Position numbers and translations under genes: made by a program. Positions 28,294-38,615 of a DNA stretch of 64,000 nucleotides are shown here, one piece after another. The notes under the pieces were generated by a model. The model saw nothing but the letters and a program-made list of their open reading frames with translations. It was not told the origin of the DNA and made no database searches. The DNA is from Alphaproteobacteria bacterium (GTDB lineage Bacteria > Pseudomonadota > Alphaproteobacteria > GCA-2731375). The stretch is taken from NCBI GenBank assembly GCA_021776235.1, contig JAJFGG010000096.1, forward strand, positions 1-64,000, read 5' to 3'. Within the stretch, counting starts at the first letter, position 1. Every line of letters starts with the position of its first letter.

Positions 28294-29931
28294 ATGAAAT
28301 TGGAATTTTGCTGCCGCCTCGCCGTACTCTGGTGCGTCTGCGGTTTGTTGTTGGCCGGGTGTGAGGCGGACCCGGCTGAAAAACCTACCGATCAAGCGGG
28401 CAGACTGGACCGCAGTCTTTATCAAGCGGCTGAAAGCTTTGAAAAACGGCGCGACTACGCGACGGCGACCAGCTATTACCGTAACCTGTACCGGCGCGAT
28501 CAAACGGATGTCGGCGCCATTGTCGGCCTGTCTCGCAGTTTACGCCATCTGCGACAGGCACGCGAAGCCCAGGCCATCATTCTGCGGGCGCTGAAAGAGA
28601 CGCCAAAGGATCGTGATCTGCGGGCAGAACTGGGCAAGGTGCAGCTCGCCTTGGGTGAACCCTTGAAAGCAATTGATACTCTTTCCCGGGTAGACGCCGA
28701 AATAGAGGGCAAGCGTTGGGATATTAAGATCGCCCTGGCCATCGCCTATGACCGCGTAGGTATGTATGCTCAGGCCGAGCGGCCCTACCGCCTCGCCTTG
28801 AAGCTGTCCCCAGAAAACGCAGTCGCCATGAACAATTTTGCCCTTTCTCTGGCCCAGGCCGGCCGCTTGACGGAGGCGGTGGAGATATTAGAACGTGCGG
28901 CGTCCTTGCCAGAGGCAACCTCGCGCATGCGGCAAAATTTGGCCTTGCTCTATGCCATGCAGGGGGATCTGACCTTGGCGGAGCAATATGTCCGTCGCGA
29001 CATGCCGCCTGACATCGCGGATCAGAATATGGCTTACTACAGGCGATTGCGTGCGGACATGGCGTCCGGCGAAAAAGCGGCGCCGTTACCGGGCGGCTCG
29101 GCGACGGCACCGGCAGCAATGCGGATCCCAGGCACAACGCCACCTGCCGAGGTTGTCGCCTCGCTGTCGGTGGCGGGGGAACCCGAGGACGGCGCCCCGT
29201 ACACCGCCAGGGCGACGGTGGCCGCCGCCCCGTCGATGGCTGTCAAAGCGAAAGCGGTACAGCCGGCAACGGCTGCGCCGGCAAAGACAGCAATGGCGGT
29301 GCCAGATAAGGATCCGGTGCCGAAACCGGAACCGGAAAACGCACCAGAGCCGATGATGGAACGCGAACCAGGCGTCAACGCAGCGGGCAAGGACGAGGGG
29401 GTATCCAAAGCCGAACCGGTACCCACGCCTGCGGCGGCGAGGGAATTGGCTGCGAACGTCACGACATCTATTGAGAAACCCTATGCGAGTGAAACAGCCG
29501 AGACAGCCAAACCCGCTGATGGGGAGCCCCCCGAGGAACAGACACCAGAAACCACGGCGGAGGCTCCGGCGCTGAAATCCGCCGCGGCACGTGTTGTTGA
29601 ACCTCTGCCGTCACCCCAGGTAAAACTTCCGGACGCCGGGGCGAAGGGCTCCGAAACCACGGCTGCTTCGGTGGCAGTCGCGGGATATCGGCTGCAACTG
29701 GGCAGTTTTCGCTCCATGGACAGGGCCGAAACGTTGCGCACCCGGTTATTGAAGGAACACCGCGACCTGCTGCAAGGCGTGGAACTGGTGGTTGAGACGG
29801 TTACGGTACCGGATCGCGGCGACTTTTTCCGCGTCAACTCACGGCTAATGCCGAACCGGGAGATGGTGGACGAAACTTGTTTGCGGCTGGCCATCCGGGA
29901 TGTGCCATGCCTTTTGGTAAGTGTGCCTTAA
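28294..29931 (+). CDS. tadD: TPR lipoprotein with C-terminal SPOR domain (TadD-like)
   Basis: Lipobox LLLAGC; TPR units (YATATSYYRNLYRRDQTDVGAIVGLSRSLR...AERPYRLALKLSPENAVAMNNFALSL); Pro/Ala/Glu linker; C-terminal VAGYRLQLGSFRSMDRAETLRTRLLKEH SPOR motif. Confidence 0.82.
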   Translation: MKLEFCCRLAVLWCVCGLLLAGCEADPAEKPTDQAGRLDRSLYQAAESFEKRRDYATATSYYRNLYRRDQTDVGAIVGLSRSLRHLRQAREAQAIILRALKETPKDRDLRAELGKVQLALGEPLKAIDTLSRVDAEIEGKRWDIKIALAIAYDRVGMYAQAERPYRLALKLSPENAVAMNNFALSLAQAGRLTEAVEILERAASLPEATSRMRQNLALLYAMQGDLTLAEQYVRRDMPPDIADQNMAYYRRLRADMASGEKAAPLPGGSATAPAAMRIPGTTPPAEVVASLSVAGEPEDGAPYTARATVAAAPSMAVKAKAVQPATAAPAKTAMAVPDKDPVPKPEPENAPEPMMEREPGVNAAGKDEGVSKAEPVPTPAAARELAANVTTSIEKPYASETAETAKPADGEPPEEQTPETTAEAPALKSAAARVVEPLPSPQVKLPDAGAKGSETTAASVAVAGYRLQLGSFRSMDRAETLRTRLLKEHRDLLQGVELVVETVTVPDRGDFFRVNSRLMPNREMVDETCLRLAIRDVPCLLVSVP

Positions 29932-30018
29932 TAGCCCGGCAGTGCCCTAAGAGCACGGACCGGCGTCGAAATATTCAGAAGCACCAGGTTGCGGCCGGAG
30001 TGGTATCCGCAGCTGGAG

Positions 30019-30978
30019 TCAGATCGTGTTCATGGCCTTGATAATGGCGGGCCCGATCAGGACGACGAACAGCACGGGTAGGAAAAACACAATCATCGGT
30101 ACGGTCAGTTGGGCCGGTAAGGCGCCGGCTTTTTGTTCGGCCCGCGACATCCGCTCATCCCGTTGCTCTTGTGATAAAACACGCAGACTGACGCTGATCG
30201 GGGTGCCATATTTTTCCGCTTGCGACAGGGCGGTGACCAAGGACTTGATCGCGGGCAGGCCCGTACGCTCAGCCAAGTTGGTCAGAGCCTGACGGCGATC
30301 CGGCAAAAAGGCCAACTCAGCCGTGGTTAATCCTAGTTCTTCCGCCAATTCCGGTCCTTGTTCCTGCAACTCCGACGCGACCCGGTGAAAGGCCGCCTCC
30401 ATGGATAGGCCTGCCTCGACGCAGATCACCAGCAAATCCATCGCATCGGGGAAAATTTTCAAGATGGCTTTCTGACGGTTCTGGATCTTATTCTTCATCA
30501 AGATCTGTGGCAGAAAGAATCCGATCACGGCGGCGGCAAAAGAATAGATCAGCTTGGCCGAGGGGCCCATTTCCACCTTGGCCAAAAAAAACAGATACGT
30601 GGCCGTCAACAGGCCAAACAAAATCGGCGCCACAAATCGGAAGAAGGCATAGGTGTACAAGTGCGCTTCAGAGCGCATGCCAGCCTGGGCTAGCTTGTGC
30701 TTAATCCCGATACTATCGGCCGGATTGACCAGCTTCAGCTTTTCGACCAGAAATGTCACATACGAGCGGCTGGCCTGCTGGCGCAGAGTTGACGGCTGGC
30801 TGCTAAATTTCTGCCTTTGCGCCGCGCTCAATTCCTCGCGCCGGGCCGCCACTGTTTTCAGACGCGAGCGCAAATTGTCGTTGCCCAGCATGGGCATGCC
30901 AAAGGCGACAATGGTCAGGAAGGCGCCGATGCTGCCGAGCGCGATGATGATGTTTTCTGGGGCGAGGAGGGTATCCAT
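30019..30978 (-). CDS. tadC: Tad pilus inner membrane protein TadC (T2SS F family)
   Basis: 319 aa; FPDAMDLLVICVEAGLSMEAAFHRVASEL...LAERTGLPAIKSLVTALSQAEKYGTPISVSLRVLSQEQRDERMSRAEQKAGALPAQLTVPMIVFFLPVLFVVLIGP. Confidence 0.93.
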   Translation of the reverse strand: MDTLLAPENIIIALGSIGAFLTIVAFGMPMLGNDNLRSRLKTVAARREELSAAQRQKFSSQPSTLRQQASRSYVTFLVEKLKLVNPADSIGIKHKLAQAGMRSEAHLYTYAFFRFVAPILFGLLTATYLFFLAKVEMGPSAKLIYSFAAAVIGFFLPQILMKNKIQNRQKAILKIFPDAMDLLVICVEAGLSMEAAFHRVASELQEQGPELAEELGLTTAELAFLPDRRQALTNLAERTGLPAIKSLVTALSQAEKYGTPISVSLRVLSQEQRDERMSRAEQKAGALPAQLTVPMIVFFLPVLFVVLIGPAIIKAMNTI

Positions 30979-31970
30979 CAGACTTCAAAATTGATCATTT
31001 GTTTCATGATGAAGACGCCGATGCTCATCCAGGCCAGGCCGCCCGCGATGAGCATCAGACCCAGATCATCGGTGAACAGTGGCGTGATGTATTCCGGGCT
31101 GACCAGGTACAGCAGGGCCGTCATGAGGAAGGGCAGTGAACCGATGATGCCAGCAGAGGATTTAGCCTCGGATGACAGGGCCTTGACCTTGTCAGCCATC
31201 TTCTTGCGATCGCGCAGAATACTGGAGAGGTTCTGCAAGGTGTCGGCCAGATTGCCGCCGGTCTGTGATTGGATCGCAAGAACGATGGCGAAGAACTGCA
31301 GTTCAGCAGTCCGAATCTGTTCCTGAGCCCGATGCAATGCGGCATCCAGGGTTAGGCCCAATTTTTGTGATTCTACGATTTCCCGAAAGACGCCGCCCAC
31401 CGGATCCGGGCTTTCTGAGGCGATAATGTTCAGGCATTCACCCACCGGCAGGCCGGATTTAATGCCGCGCACAATGATATCCACCGCGTTGGCGAATTCC
31501 TTGGTGAATTTGGATACACGGCGCTTTGACAATACTGCGACGACATAGCGCGGCAAGCCAAAGCCGATCGTGATCGCAACTGGTACAATTCCGGCCATGG
31601 GATATCCCAGCAGCAGATAAAACATGACGGAAACCAGGGACAAGGCACTGCACAACAGGAAGTAACTGCGCAGTGATGTACGCAAGCCCGCCTGGCGTAG
31701 GGTTTCACGCATTTTCACGGCAAATGATTTTTTTGCCTTTGCGTCTTCCAATTCGCGCAGGCGTGTTTGAATGTTTCGCTTTCGACCATCACCGCCGCCG
31801 CGGTCGGCCCGGGCCCTGCTGCCTGCCTTGGCGTTGCCGGAAACAACGGCGATGCGATGTTTCAGATCGGTGCGGGCCTTAACCCGGGGCATCACCAGTA
31901 GGAAGGTCAAAATCATCATGGACAAAAAAATGGCAACGGCGACAATAAACACCAAGGTGCCAAGATTCAT
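30978..31970 (-). CDS. tadB: Tad pilus inner membrane protein TadB (T2SS F family)
   Basis: 330 aa; FANAVDIIVRGIKSGLPVGECLNIIASESPDPVGGVFREIVESQKLGLTLDAALHRAQEQIRTAELQFFAIVLAIQSQTGGNLADTLQNLSSILRDRKKM. Confidence 0.93.
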   Translation of the reverse strand: MNLGTLVFIVAVAIFLSMMILTFLLVMPRVKARTDLKHRIAVVSGNAKAGSRARADRGGGDGRKRNIQTRLRELEDAKAKKSFAVKMRETLRQAGLRTSLRSYFLLCSALSLVSVMFYLLLGYPMAGIVPVAITIGFGLPRYVVAVLSKRRVSKFTKEFANAVDIIVRGIKSGLPVGECLNIIASESPDPVGGVFREIVESQKLGLTLDAALHRAQEQIRTAELQFFAIVLAIQSQTGGNLADTLQNLSSILRDRKKMADKVKALSSEAKSSAGIIGSLPFLMTALLYLVSPEYITPLFTDDLGLMLIAGGLAWMSIGVFIMKQMINFEV

Positions 31971-32004
31971 ACCCGCCTCCTAAATCATGATCTGATCCAA
32001 CGGA

Positions 32005-33468
32005 CTACATGCCCAGGGCTTCGACCAGGTCCTGCTCTCGACCGAAATACTTTGCCCGGTCCCAAAATGTCGGGCGCAGGCCGGTCGGCTTATGCTCGCC
32101 GATCAATTTACCGTTCTCGTCTTCTCCCTGAATTTCATAGGTATACAGGTCTTGCAGGGTGACCACGTCGCCTTCCATGCCGACGACCTCGGTAACATGG
32201 GTAATCTTGCGGCTGCCGTCGCGCAGACGGGCCGCCTGGACAATAACATGCACTGCCGAGGAGATTTGTTCGCGGACCGTTCTGGCAGGCAGATTGAATC
32301 CACCCATAGCAATCATGTTTTCGACACGGCTGACAGCCTCGCGCGGGTTGTTGGCATGGATTGTGCCCATGGACCCGTCATGGCCCGTATTCATCGCCTG
32401 CAACAAATCGAAAGCCTCGGGACCGCGCACCTCGCCGACAATGATCCGCTCCGGCCGCATGCGCAGGCAGTTCTTGACCAGGTCGCGCATGGTTACCTCG
32501 CCGGCGCCTTCAAGGTTGGGTGGACGCGTCTCCAGGCGCACGACGTGGGGCTGTTGCAACTGCAGTTCCGCTGAATCCTCGCAGGTGATGGTCCGCTCAC
32601 CATCTTCAATAAAGGCGGTCAAGGCATTCAACAACGTGGTTTTGCCCGAACCCGTACCGCCCGAAACCAGAATATTCAGGCGGCAGGCCCCAATAACACC
32701 CAATAGCTTCGCACCCAACGGCGTGATTGAACCAAAATCGACCAGGTTCTGAATGCGCAACTTGTCCTTCTTAAACTTGCGGATCGTAAGCGTGGCGCCG
32801 TCGATGGACAACGGCGGTCCGATCACGTTGACCCGGCTGCCGTCCAACAGGCGCGCGTCGCAAATCGGACTGGCCTCGTCCACCCGCCGCCCCACGGCCG
32901 AAACAATGCGCTGGCAAATGTTCATCAATTGCGCATTGTCGCGAAACCGGATGTCGGTCAGTTCGATGCGGCCATCGACTTCGATGTATATCTTTTCCGC
33001 GCCGTTAACCATGATATCGGCGATGTCATCGCGCTCCAGCAAGGGCTCCAATGGACCCAAGCCCAAGACATCATTGCAGATATCCGTAATCAGGTTCTGC
33101 TGCTCCGCACCGGACAATACGATCGCCTTCATAGCGATAATCTCGCCGACGATATCCGTGATTTCCTCGCGGACCTGGGCCGAGTCCAGTTTCCCCAATT
33201 CGGTCAGATCAACTGCCTCGACCAGAGAGGCAAAAATGCTTTGCTTGGTTTCGTTATATTTGTCCCGCTCATCACCGAACAGGTCGCTATGGTCGGCCAC
33301 CGGCGCGGGTGTCTGCTCGGGCGCCGGTACAGGTTTGGCCGCAGCTTTCTGAACTGGCTCGGGTGCCTCGTCCAGGAGGTTTTGCGCCGCCGCTGGCACT
33401 TCACTCCCAGGAACTTGTGGTGGGGCCTTTGGTTTGACCTCTGGGCCGCCAGTCCGCTTGCCGAACAT
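32005..33468 (-). CDS. tadA: Tad/CpaF secretion ATPase
   Basis: 487 aa; NILVSGGTGSGKTTLLNALTAFI (Walker A), PERIIVGEVRGPEAFDLLQAMNTGHDGSMGTIHANNPREAVSR. Confidence 0.96.
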   Translation of the reverse strand: MFGKRTGGPEVKPKAPPQVPGSEVPAAAQNLLDEAPEPVQKAAAKPVPAPEQTPAPVADHSDLFGDERDKYNETKQSIFASLVEAVDLTELGKLDSAQVREEITDIVGEIIAMKAIVLSGAEQQNLITDICNDVLGLGPLEPLLERDDIADIMVNGAEKIYIEVDGRIELTDIRFRDNAQLMNICQRIVSAVGRRVDEASPICDARLLDGSRVNVIGPPLSIDGATLTIRKFKKDKLRIQNLVDFGSITPLGAKLLGVIGACRLNILVSGGTGSGKTTLLNALTAFIEDGERTITCEDSAELQLQQPHVVRLETRPPNLEGAGEVTMRDLVKNCLRMRPERIIVGEVRGPEAFDLLQAMNTGHDGSMGTIHANNPREAVSRVENMIAMGGFNLPARTVREQISSAVHVIVQAARLRDGSRKITHVTEVVGMEGDVVTLQDLYTYEIQGEDENGKLIGEHKPTGLRPTFWDRAKYFGREQDLVEALGM

Positions 33469-33470
33469 GT

Positions 33471-34649
33471 CTATTTTACCTTAGGTTTTGCATTTCGTTT
33501 TATGCCTAACTGATCTAACAGACCTTTCTTAACCTTTTGTTGCGGTTCGCGCCCACTGACAAGTATAGCCAATTCGCGCAGCGCCTCGACAGATTTGTGC
33601 TTGGCATTAACCTGACCAACCATCTGGCCATTGTTGGCGGCGGTGCCGAACAAGGCCGGTGCGTAGGGAATGATGACGTCGGGCTTCACCTCGGTCGCGG
33701 TTTCAAAATCCTTCGGCGAAAGTTCCGTTTTTTTGAAGGCGCCGTGGTGGTTCAAAACCATATGTACGGGCGACGTGTTACCGCGTTGCTGGCGCAGGTG
33801 GTCGACCAGATTCTTGGTGTCGCGCAGGCCGGAAAGGTTTAAGACGCCGACCAGAACAACCTCGTCCGCGTCCATCAGGATCTGTTGCACCCACGGAGCC
33901 CAGCGATGGGGAACGTCCAGCACGACGAAACTGGAGCGCCGGCGGACCAGTTCCAACAGTTGATCGAAAGAATCGGTCATCAGTCTTTCGTCAGCGTTCA
34001 GATTTGATGGCGACGCCAGCAAGCGGACGTTATCGTCATATTCTATCAGGAAGCGGTCCAGCAACTGATCATCCAGCCGATTGGTGTCGGCCAGGGCCAA
34101 TTCCAGGGTTTGTTGTGCTTCCAGGTTGAATGACAGGGCCGCGGTACCGAAGGTGATATCAAGATCAATGACCGCAACTTCCTCGCCATATTCCTGACCT
34201 AAATGCCAGGCCACGTTATGGGCGATGGAGGATGAGCCGCCGCCGCCCCGGCTGCTCATGAAGGCAACGGACCGTCCCATGGGTGGCGAATCCGGATCTT
34301 CGAATATGGCAGTCACCGCATCAAGAATTTGTTTTGGCGCGACCTGGCCCACCAGATACTCAGCGACACCGCGCCGGATCAATTCCCGGTACAGAATAAT
34401 GTCATTGGACGATCCCATAAGCAGAACATTCGTTCCGGCATCGCAGACTTCGGCCAGGCGATCTAATTCCGTCAGAACCTCCGCGCTTTCGGAATTCGTT
34501 TCCAACAGGACCAGTTGCGGCGTTGAATTATCCTGATAATGGGCAATTGCCGCTTCTATGCCTCCGATCCGCGCATCGATATTGGAACGCGACAGCTTAC
34601 GATCGCCCAGACCTTCGACCACGGCCGACCGGGATGCCTCGCTCAACAA
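33471..34649 (-). CDS. CpaE/TadZ-family pilus localisation protein
   Basis: 392 aa; receiver-like N-domain and MinD-like domain with deviant Walker A MSSRGGGGSSSIAHNVAW; EEVAVIDLDITFGTAALSFNLE. Confidence 0.9.
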   Translation of the reverse strand: MLSEASRSAVVEGLGDRKLSRSNIDARIGGIEAAIAHYQDNSTPQLVLLETNSESAEVLTELDRLAEVCDAGTNVLLMGSSNDIILYRELIRRGVAEYLVGQVAPKQILDAVTAIFEDPDSPPMGRSVAFMSSRGGGGSSSIAHNVAWHLGQEYGEEVAVIDLDITFGTAALSFNLEAQQTLELALADTNRLDDQLLDRFLIEYDDNVRLLASPSNLNADERLMTDSFDQLLELVRRRSSFVVLDVPHRWAPWVQQILMDADEVVLVGVLNLSGLRDTKNLVDHLRQQRGNTSPVHMVLNHHGAFKKTELSPKDFETATEVKPDVIIPYAPALFGTAANNGQMVGQVNAKHKSVEALRELAILVSGREPQQKVKKGLLDQLGIKRNAKPKVK

Positions 34650-34743
34650 CCAGGCATTGACGTTTATCCTAAGTATGGCGCCGCTCCCTCACATCGTTGC
34701 GCGATCCGCCGAACAAACATTGGCTTGCTGCCGGGCACGGCTA

Positions 34744-35508
34744 TCACCCACCTAACTCGCGAATGGAGTTGGACGACTCATTCTCGCCCCGGCTGGATTC
34801 TGTGGGCTGGCCCGCCCGGTAATTCTGAATAACCCGGCTGCGCCGCGCGGCGTCGCTGGGCTGCCGGTCGCGTGGCTGGTTAATGTCCGCTGGGTTGGAA
34901 ATCATGGCCGCTATTCCTGCGCGCAGGGAGCAGCCATAATCGGGATGTTGCATATTGGTCGGATTATAAGCCGTCGGAGCATTGCGCTCTGTGCACTCGA
35001 TAGGTCTTGCCGCGAAACTTTCAAAGCTCAAAATAATGGGTCCATTGTCGGATTTGGCGCCTGCAACCTTGCGCAAGCGGATTTCATAGGGCTGGGCGCC
35101 CTTGTTAAAAAGGTGCTTTCTCAGAGCCTGCAAACGTGCCTCTGCTTGCCGCTCATCGGCCGCCGCGGGCAGCCTGATTTCAAGAACACCGTCGCCGCTT
35201 TGAAGGAAATGCGTCAAAAACGTGTTGACGCGAATTTTTTCGGCTTCATCAAGGGTTGCCGTGTTGGCCTGAAAAACAACGGCCTGGGTGACCACCTTGC
35301 TATCCGTCACAAAAGGATAGCGCGTCAGCGGCGTGGACGCCGCATCTGGCGTGTTTGGCACACAGCCGCTTAGCCAACCCAGTGACAGTGCCGCGATGGC
35401 AACCTTGATGAGGCCGGGAGAAAGACGTCTTGGCGCCGATATCCGCGCAGCGTCTGCCGCAGGCTGCGGAGCGGAGAAAGCGCAAAGTGTACGAAGCATC
35501 ATCTGCAA
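34744..35508 (-). CDS. CpaD-like pilus assembly lipoprotein
   Basis: 254 aa; lipobox SLGWLSGC; C-terminal NPTNMQHPDYGCSLRAGIAAMISNPADINQPRDRQPSDAARRSRVIQNYRAGQ is typical of CpaD. Confidence 0.88.
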   Translation of the reverse strand: MQMMLRTLCAFSAPQPAADAARISAPRRLSPGLIKVAIAALSLGWLSGCVPNTPDAASTPLTRYPFVTDSKVVTQAVVFQANTATLDEAEKIRVNTFLTHFLQSGDGVLEIRLPAAADERQAEARLQALRKHLFNKGAQPYEIRLRKVAGAKSDNGPIILSFESFAARPIECTERNAPTAYNPTNMQHPDYGCSLRAGIAAMISNPADINQPRDRQPSDAARRSRVIQNYRAGQPTESSRGENESSNSIRELGG

Positions 35509-35515
35509 TCTCCCA

Positions 35516-36949
35516 TCATTCCAAAATGTACCCGATCGGCCCTTTCAATGAGGCCGTCGTCGTCTGCTCACCGCCAAGATAAACCCCTTGCAGGCGGCCA
35601 AGAAAATAAAGATCGTAGTCGCTGGGCGGGATAATGCCATCCGACGGCACAGAAAGCTGCTTCGGCTTGACCGGGCGAACCAGATAACAGGTCACCGCAA
35701 TAACCAATTCGGTTTCGGTATTATCCAGACTGTTATTGCGGAAAAACGAGCCCAGCATCGGCACATCTTTGAGGCCCGGCACGCCGCGGATACCGGCGGT
35801 CTCCTGCTCCAGCAAAAGGCCCGCGATCATCAGGCTGCCACCCGATGGCAGTTCAACCGTGGTCTCGGCGCGCCGCACGGTCAGGGCGGGGACCTGAATA
35901 TTCGCCAGAGTAATGGCGCCATCGTTCGACAAGGCGCTGACCTCGGTAAAAATCCGTAGGGAAATGCGGCCCGAGTTCAGGACCACCGGCGTAAAGCTCA
36001 GGGCCACACCAAAGGGTTCCTGGCTGATCGAAATCTGGCCGTCGGTGGAAGCTATCGGAACCGGATATTCACCGCCGGCCAGAAAGGTAGCCGGCTCACC
36101 CGATATGGTCGTCAGATTAGGTTCCGCCAGGGTCTTGATCAGGCCATTCCGCTCCAAGGCATTGATCGCGACTGTCAGGGTATCGCCCGGATTAGGACTA
36201 TAGCTCAAAACGCCATTGAGAAATGGGGTATCGATGGTCGGGCCCGCCGTGCCGAGACGGGCATTCAATTGGCCTGAAGTCAGGGTGGAGAATGCCCCGG
36301 TCAGGGCATCGAATAGATTAATGCCCAGTTCCTTCAGCACATTGCGTGAAACCTCCGCCACCCGGACCTGCAGTAACACTTGCTGATCCTCGATCACCGC
36401 CAGCATATTGATAACATTGTCATCGCCCTCGACGAAGCGTGATGCGATGACCTGGGCGTTTTGCGAAATGTCCGCCGAGCGGACGCTGCCGGTCAGGAAA
36501 AGATGGGAATTGACGGCGGTAATTTTGACGTCGGCGTTGGGCAACAGCGTTTTAAGGGTTTCTTCGGCGCCAATCACATCCAACTGCACCTGAATTTCCA
36601 GGCGCAACAATTCCTTGCCATCGGCATCCAGGAAAAAAGCGTTGGTGGCGCCTACCGCCAAGCCGACCAAATAAATCAGCCGCGGTGTTTTGACCACCAC
36701 GTTTGCCGTTGCAGGGTTAGCAACCAATACGTCGCGCACCGCCATGGGTAGGCGGATCAGGCGGGCCTTGCCCACCGGCAGGCTAATCGCCCGCGCCGGG
36801 AGGCCGTCCCGCAATTCCAATGTGCCGATCTCTATCCGCTCCCCGTCGGACGCGGGGACGGTAACCTGTTTGGTTTGGGCGATTGCCGCTGGAGCCGATC
36901 CCAGGCCGAGCAAGACCAGAAGGATAATGATCAGCGCGCGGGCGAACAT
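35516..36949 (-). CDS. Tad pilus outer membrane secretin CpaC/RcpA
   Basis: 477 aa; VLLQVRVAEVSRNVLKELGINLFDAL...LAEPNLTTISGEPATFLAGGEYPVPI...GVPGLKDVPMLGSFFRNNSLDNTETELVIAVTCYLVRP. Confidence 0.94.
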   Translation of the reverse strand: MFARALIIILLVLLGLGSAPAAIAQTKQVTVPASDGERIEIGTLELRDGLPARAISLPVGKARLIRLPMAVRDVLVANPATANVVVKTPRLIYLVGLAVGATNAFFLDADGKELLRLEIQVQLDVIGAEETLKTLLPNADVKITAVNSHLFLTGSVRSADISQNAQVIASRFVEGDDNVINMLAVIEDQQVLLQVRVAEVSRNVLKELGINLFDALTGAFSTLTSGQLNARLGTAGPTIDTPFLNGVLSYSPNPGDTLTVAINALERNGLIKTLAEPNLTTISGEPATFLAGGEYPVPIASTDGQISISQEPFGVALSFTPVVLNSGRISLRIFTEVSALSNDGAITLANIQVPALTVRRAETTVELPSGGSLMIAGLLLEQETAGIRGVPGLKDVPMLGSFFRNNSLDNTETELVIAVTCYLVRPVKPKQLSVPSDGIIPPSDYDLYFLGRLQGVYLGGEQTTTASLKGPIGYILE

Positions 36950-36953
36950 CGCG

Positions 36954-38615
36954 TTACCTTTTTACAACGACAGTAGATGGCGTCGTCGCGCGATAAACTG
37001 TAACCGAGTCGCTATCACTGCCACCACTTTGGTTGGCGGCGGGCGGCGGCGGTTTCGCTGCGGCCGTGGTTCCTGTGCCCCGCGCGGACCTGACGTGACC
37101 CAGTTGGCGCCGGCGAAGAAGCAGGTTCGGGTCGCGCCGGGTGCCTAGAATTAGATGATCCATCAGGGCCGGGCTAACGCCTATGTCCGATACAACATCC
37201 GCTGTCTCTCCATCGCCGCTGCCGGCAATGTCGGCGGCCGGCACCGAACGCAGGGAAAGAGACAATTCGCCCATGGATGCAGCCAGGGCGACAATTTCCG
37301 CCTGCCGTGGCGTAACTTCGACGGTGACTGTTTGGCCGACCTGAGGCTTCCCCGTACTGGCATCGACGATTTGTTCGATCGCGAGCAAGCGCAAATCCTT
37401 CAGAATGGTCTCGCTAAACCGCCTTGGTGTCAGGACTGGACTGTCCGAAGTATCCTCCACTTTGTGGGTCAACAGTAAATCCACCATGTCGCCGGGTGAG
37501 ATGAAGCCAGAGACACCGCTGACCTGGCTAACTGCCATGCTCACCGCGCGCATGCCCGGCGCCAAAGAGGCGACAATGAAGCCTTGCTCGCCAGGCCGGA
37601 TAATATTCTCGTGCAAGATTGGTTTGCGGCTTTCCACCTTGGATTTCAGGTAAGAGCCGCGCAAGGTTGCAGGCGAGACCGTCCCTTCGAATATATTGCC
37701 CTCGCCGCTTTCGCCGGGGCCAAGCTGTTGCCAGCTAAAATCGGTATCGCGCAACAGGGTGCCGGCCGGCAGGTTATGTCTGGCCATCAGGGTCCGGGGC
37801 GTCGACGAAGAGCGGCCGCGCAGGAAACGGCTGACTTCCTCGTCCGAAGTAAATGCTGACTTTACCTCGACTTCGGGGTTCCGGATCAGGCTACGCAGGG
37901 ATAATGATATACGTCCCATACTCTTGGCGACGGCCATACTTTCCGATTGTTTCGGCGTTAGTTCCAAAGTGATGGTCTTGCCGACCCGGGCCTGCTCCTT
38001 GATGTCGTCGAAAGACTGATCAACGGCGAGAACGCGAACATCCGCAATGACGGTTTCGCTGATAAATTTGTCGCGGCCGGTTTCATCGCCGTCGGTTTGG
38101 CGCACCTGTTGGGTCAACACCACATCGACGCGGTCCCCAGGCAGGATAAAACCGGCGGCGCCGGTTTCGGCAGTCACGTTGGTGGAAACCGCCCGCATGC
38201 CGGGCCCCAGGGCACCGGCCAGGAACCCTGCTTCACCAGGCTCCAACAAGCGCGCCTTGAGGATCGGCTCATTCGCCGCGATGCCCCGGCGCACGGCCCA
38301 ACCGGTCAATTCTGATGGCTTTACGCTCTCAGGACCACCCTCGCTGGCGGCCTTGCCCTGGACAATGAAATCAGGCGCCAAGCCGTCGTCGGGCCAGGTC
38401 TGCCAGCGAAACAGATCGGGCTTGACGATCGTTCCTGCGGGCAAATCATTGAGGGCTACGAGAACCTGCACCGAAGCTACTTTTTTAGTTTCCTGTATCT
38501 TGCTACCCTCGGCAATCTCGGCTTCTTTGCCTTGCAGATAGCCCCGGACAAGGAAGGCAGTCACGCCGGCGACCGCGAGCGCAGCAACGACTAAAAGGAT
38601 GCGGGCCAGATTCAA
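36954..38615 (-). CDS. double-length CpaB/RcpC pilus assembly protein with two SAF/RcpC modules
   Basis: 553 aa; two repeats each with DLPAGTxxxxDxF..., PILxxxxxxPGExGFxxxxLxPGMRAVSxxVxxxxGxxGFIxPGDxVDxxLT, and VGxTxTxExTPxQxExxAxAxSMGxxSLSLRS. Confidence 0.9.
   Translation of the reverse strand: MNLARILLVVAALAVAGVTAFLVRGYLQGKEAEIAEGSKIQETKKVASVQVLVALNDLPAGTIVKPDLFRWQTWPDDGLAPDFIVQGKAASEGGPESVKPSELTGWAVRRGIAANEPILKARLLEPGEAGFLAGALGPGMRAVSTNVTAETGAAGFILPGDRVDVVLTQQVRQTDGDETGRDKFISETVIADVRVLAVDQSFDDIKEQARVGKTITLELTPKQSESMAVAKSMGRISLSLRSLIRNPEVEVKSAFTSDEEVSRFLRGRSSSTPRTLMARHNLPAGTLLRDTDFSWQQLGPGESGEGNIFEGTVSPATLRGSYLKSKVESRKPILHENIIRPGEQGFIVASLAPGMRAVSMAVSQVSGVSGFISPGDMVDLLLTHKVEDTSDSPVLTPRRFSETILKDLRLLAIEQIVDASTGKPQVGQTVTVEVTPRQAEIVALAASMGELSLSLRSVPAADIAGSGDGETADVVSDIGVSPALMDHLILGTRRDPNLLLRRRQLGHVRSARGTGTTAAAKPPPPAANQSGGSDSDSVTVYRATTPSTVVVKR

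Noticed and set aside
33471-34649. Missing Lys in the Walker A of the CpaE/TadZ protein (GGGGSSS) as a novelty
   Set aside because: Deviant P-loops are known for CpaE/TadZ-family proteins, so this is ordinary for the family.
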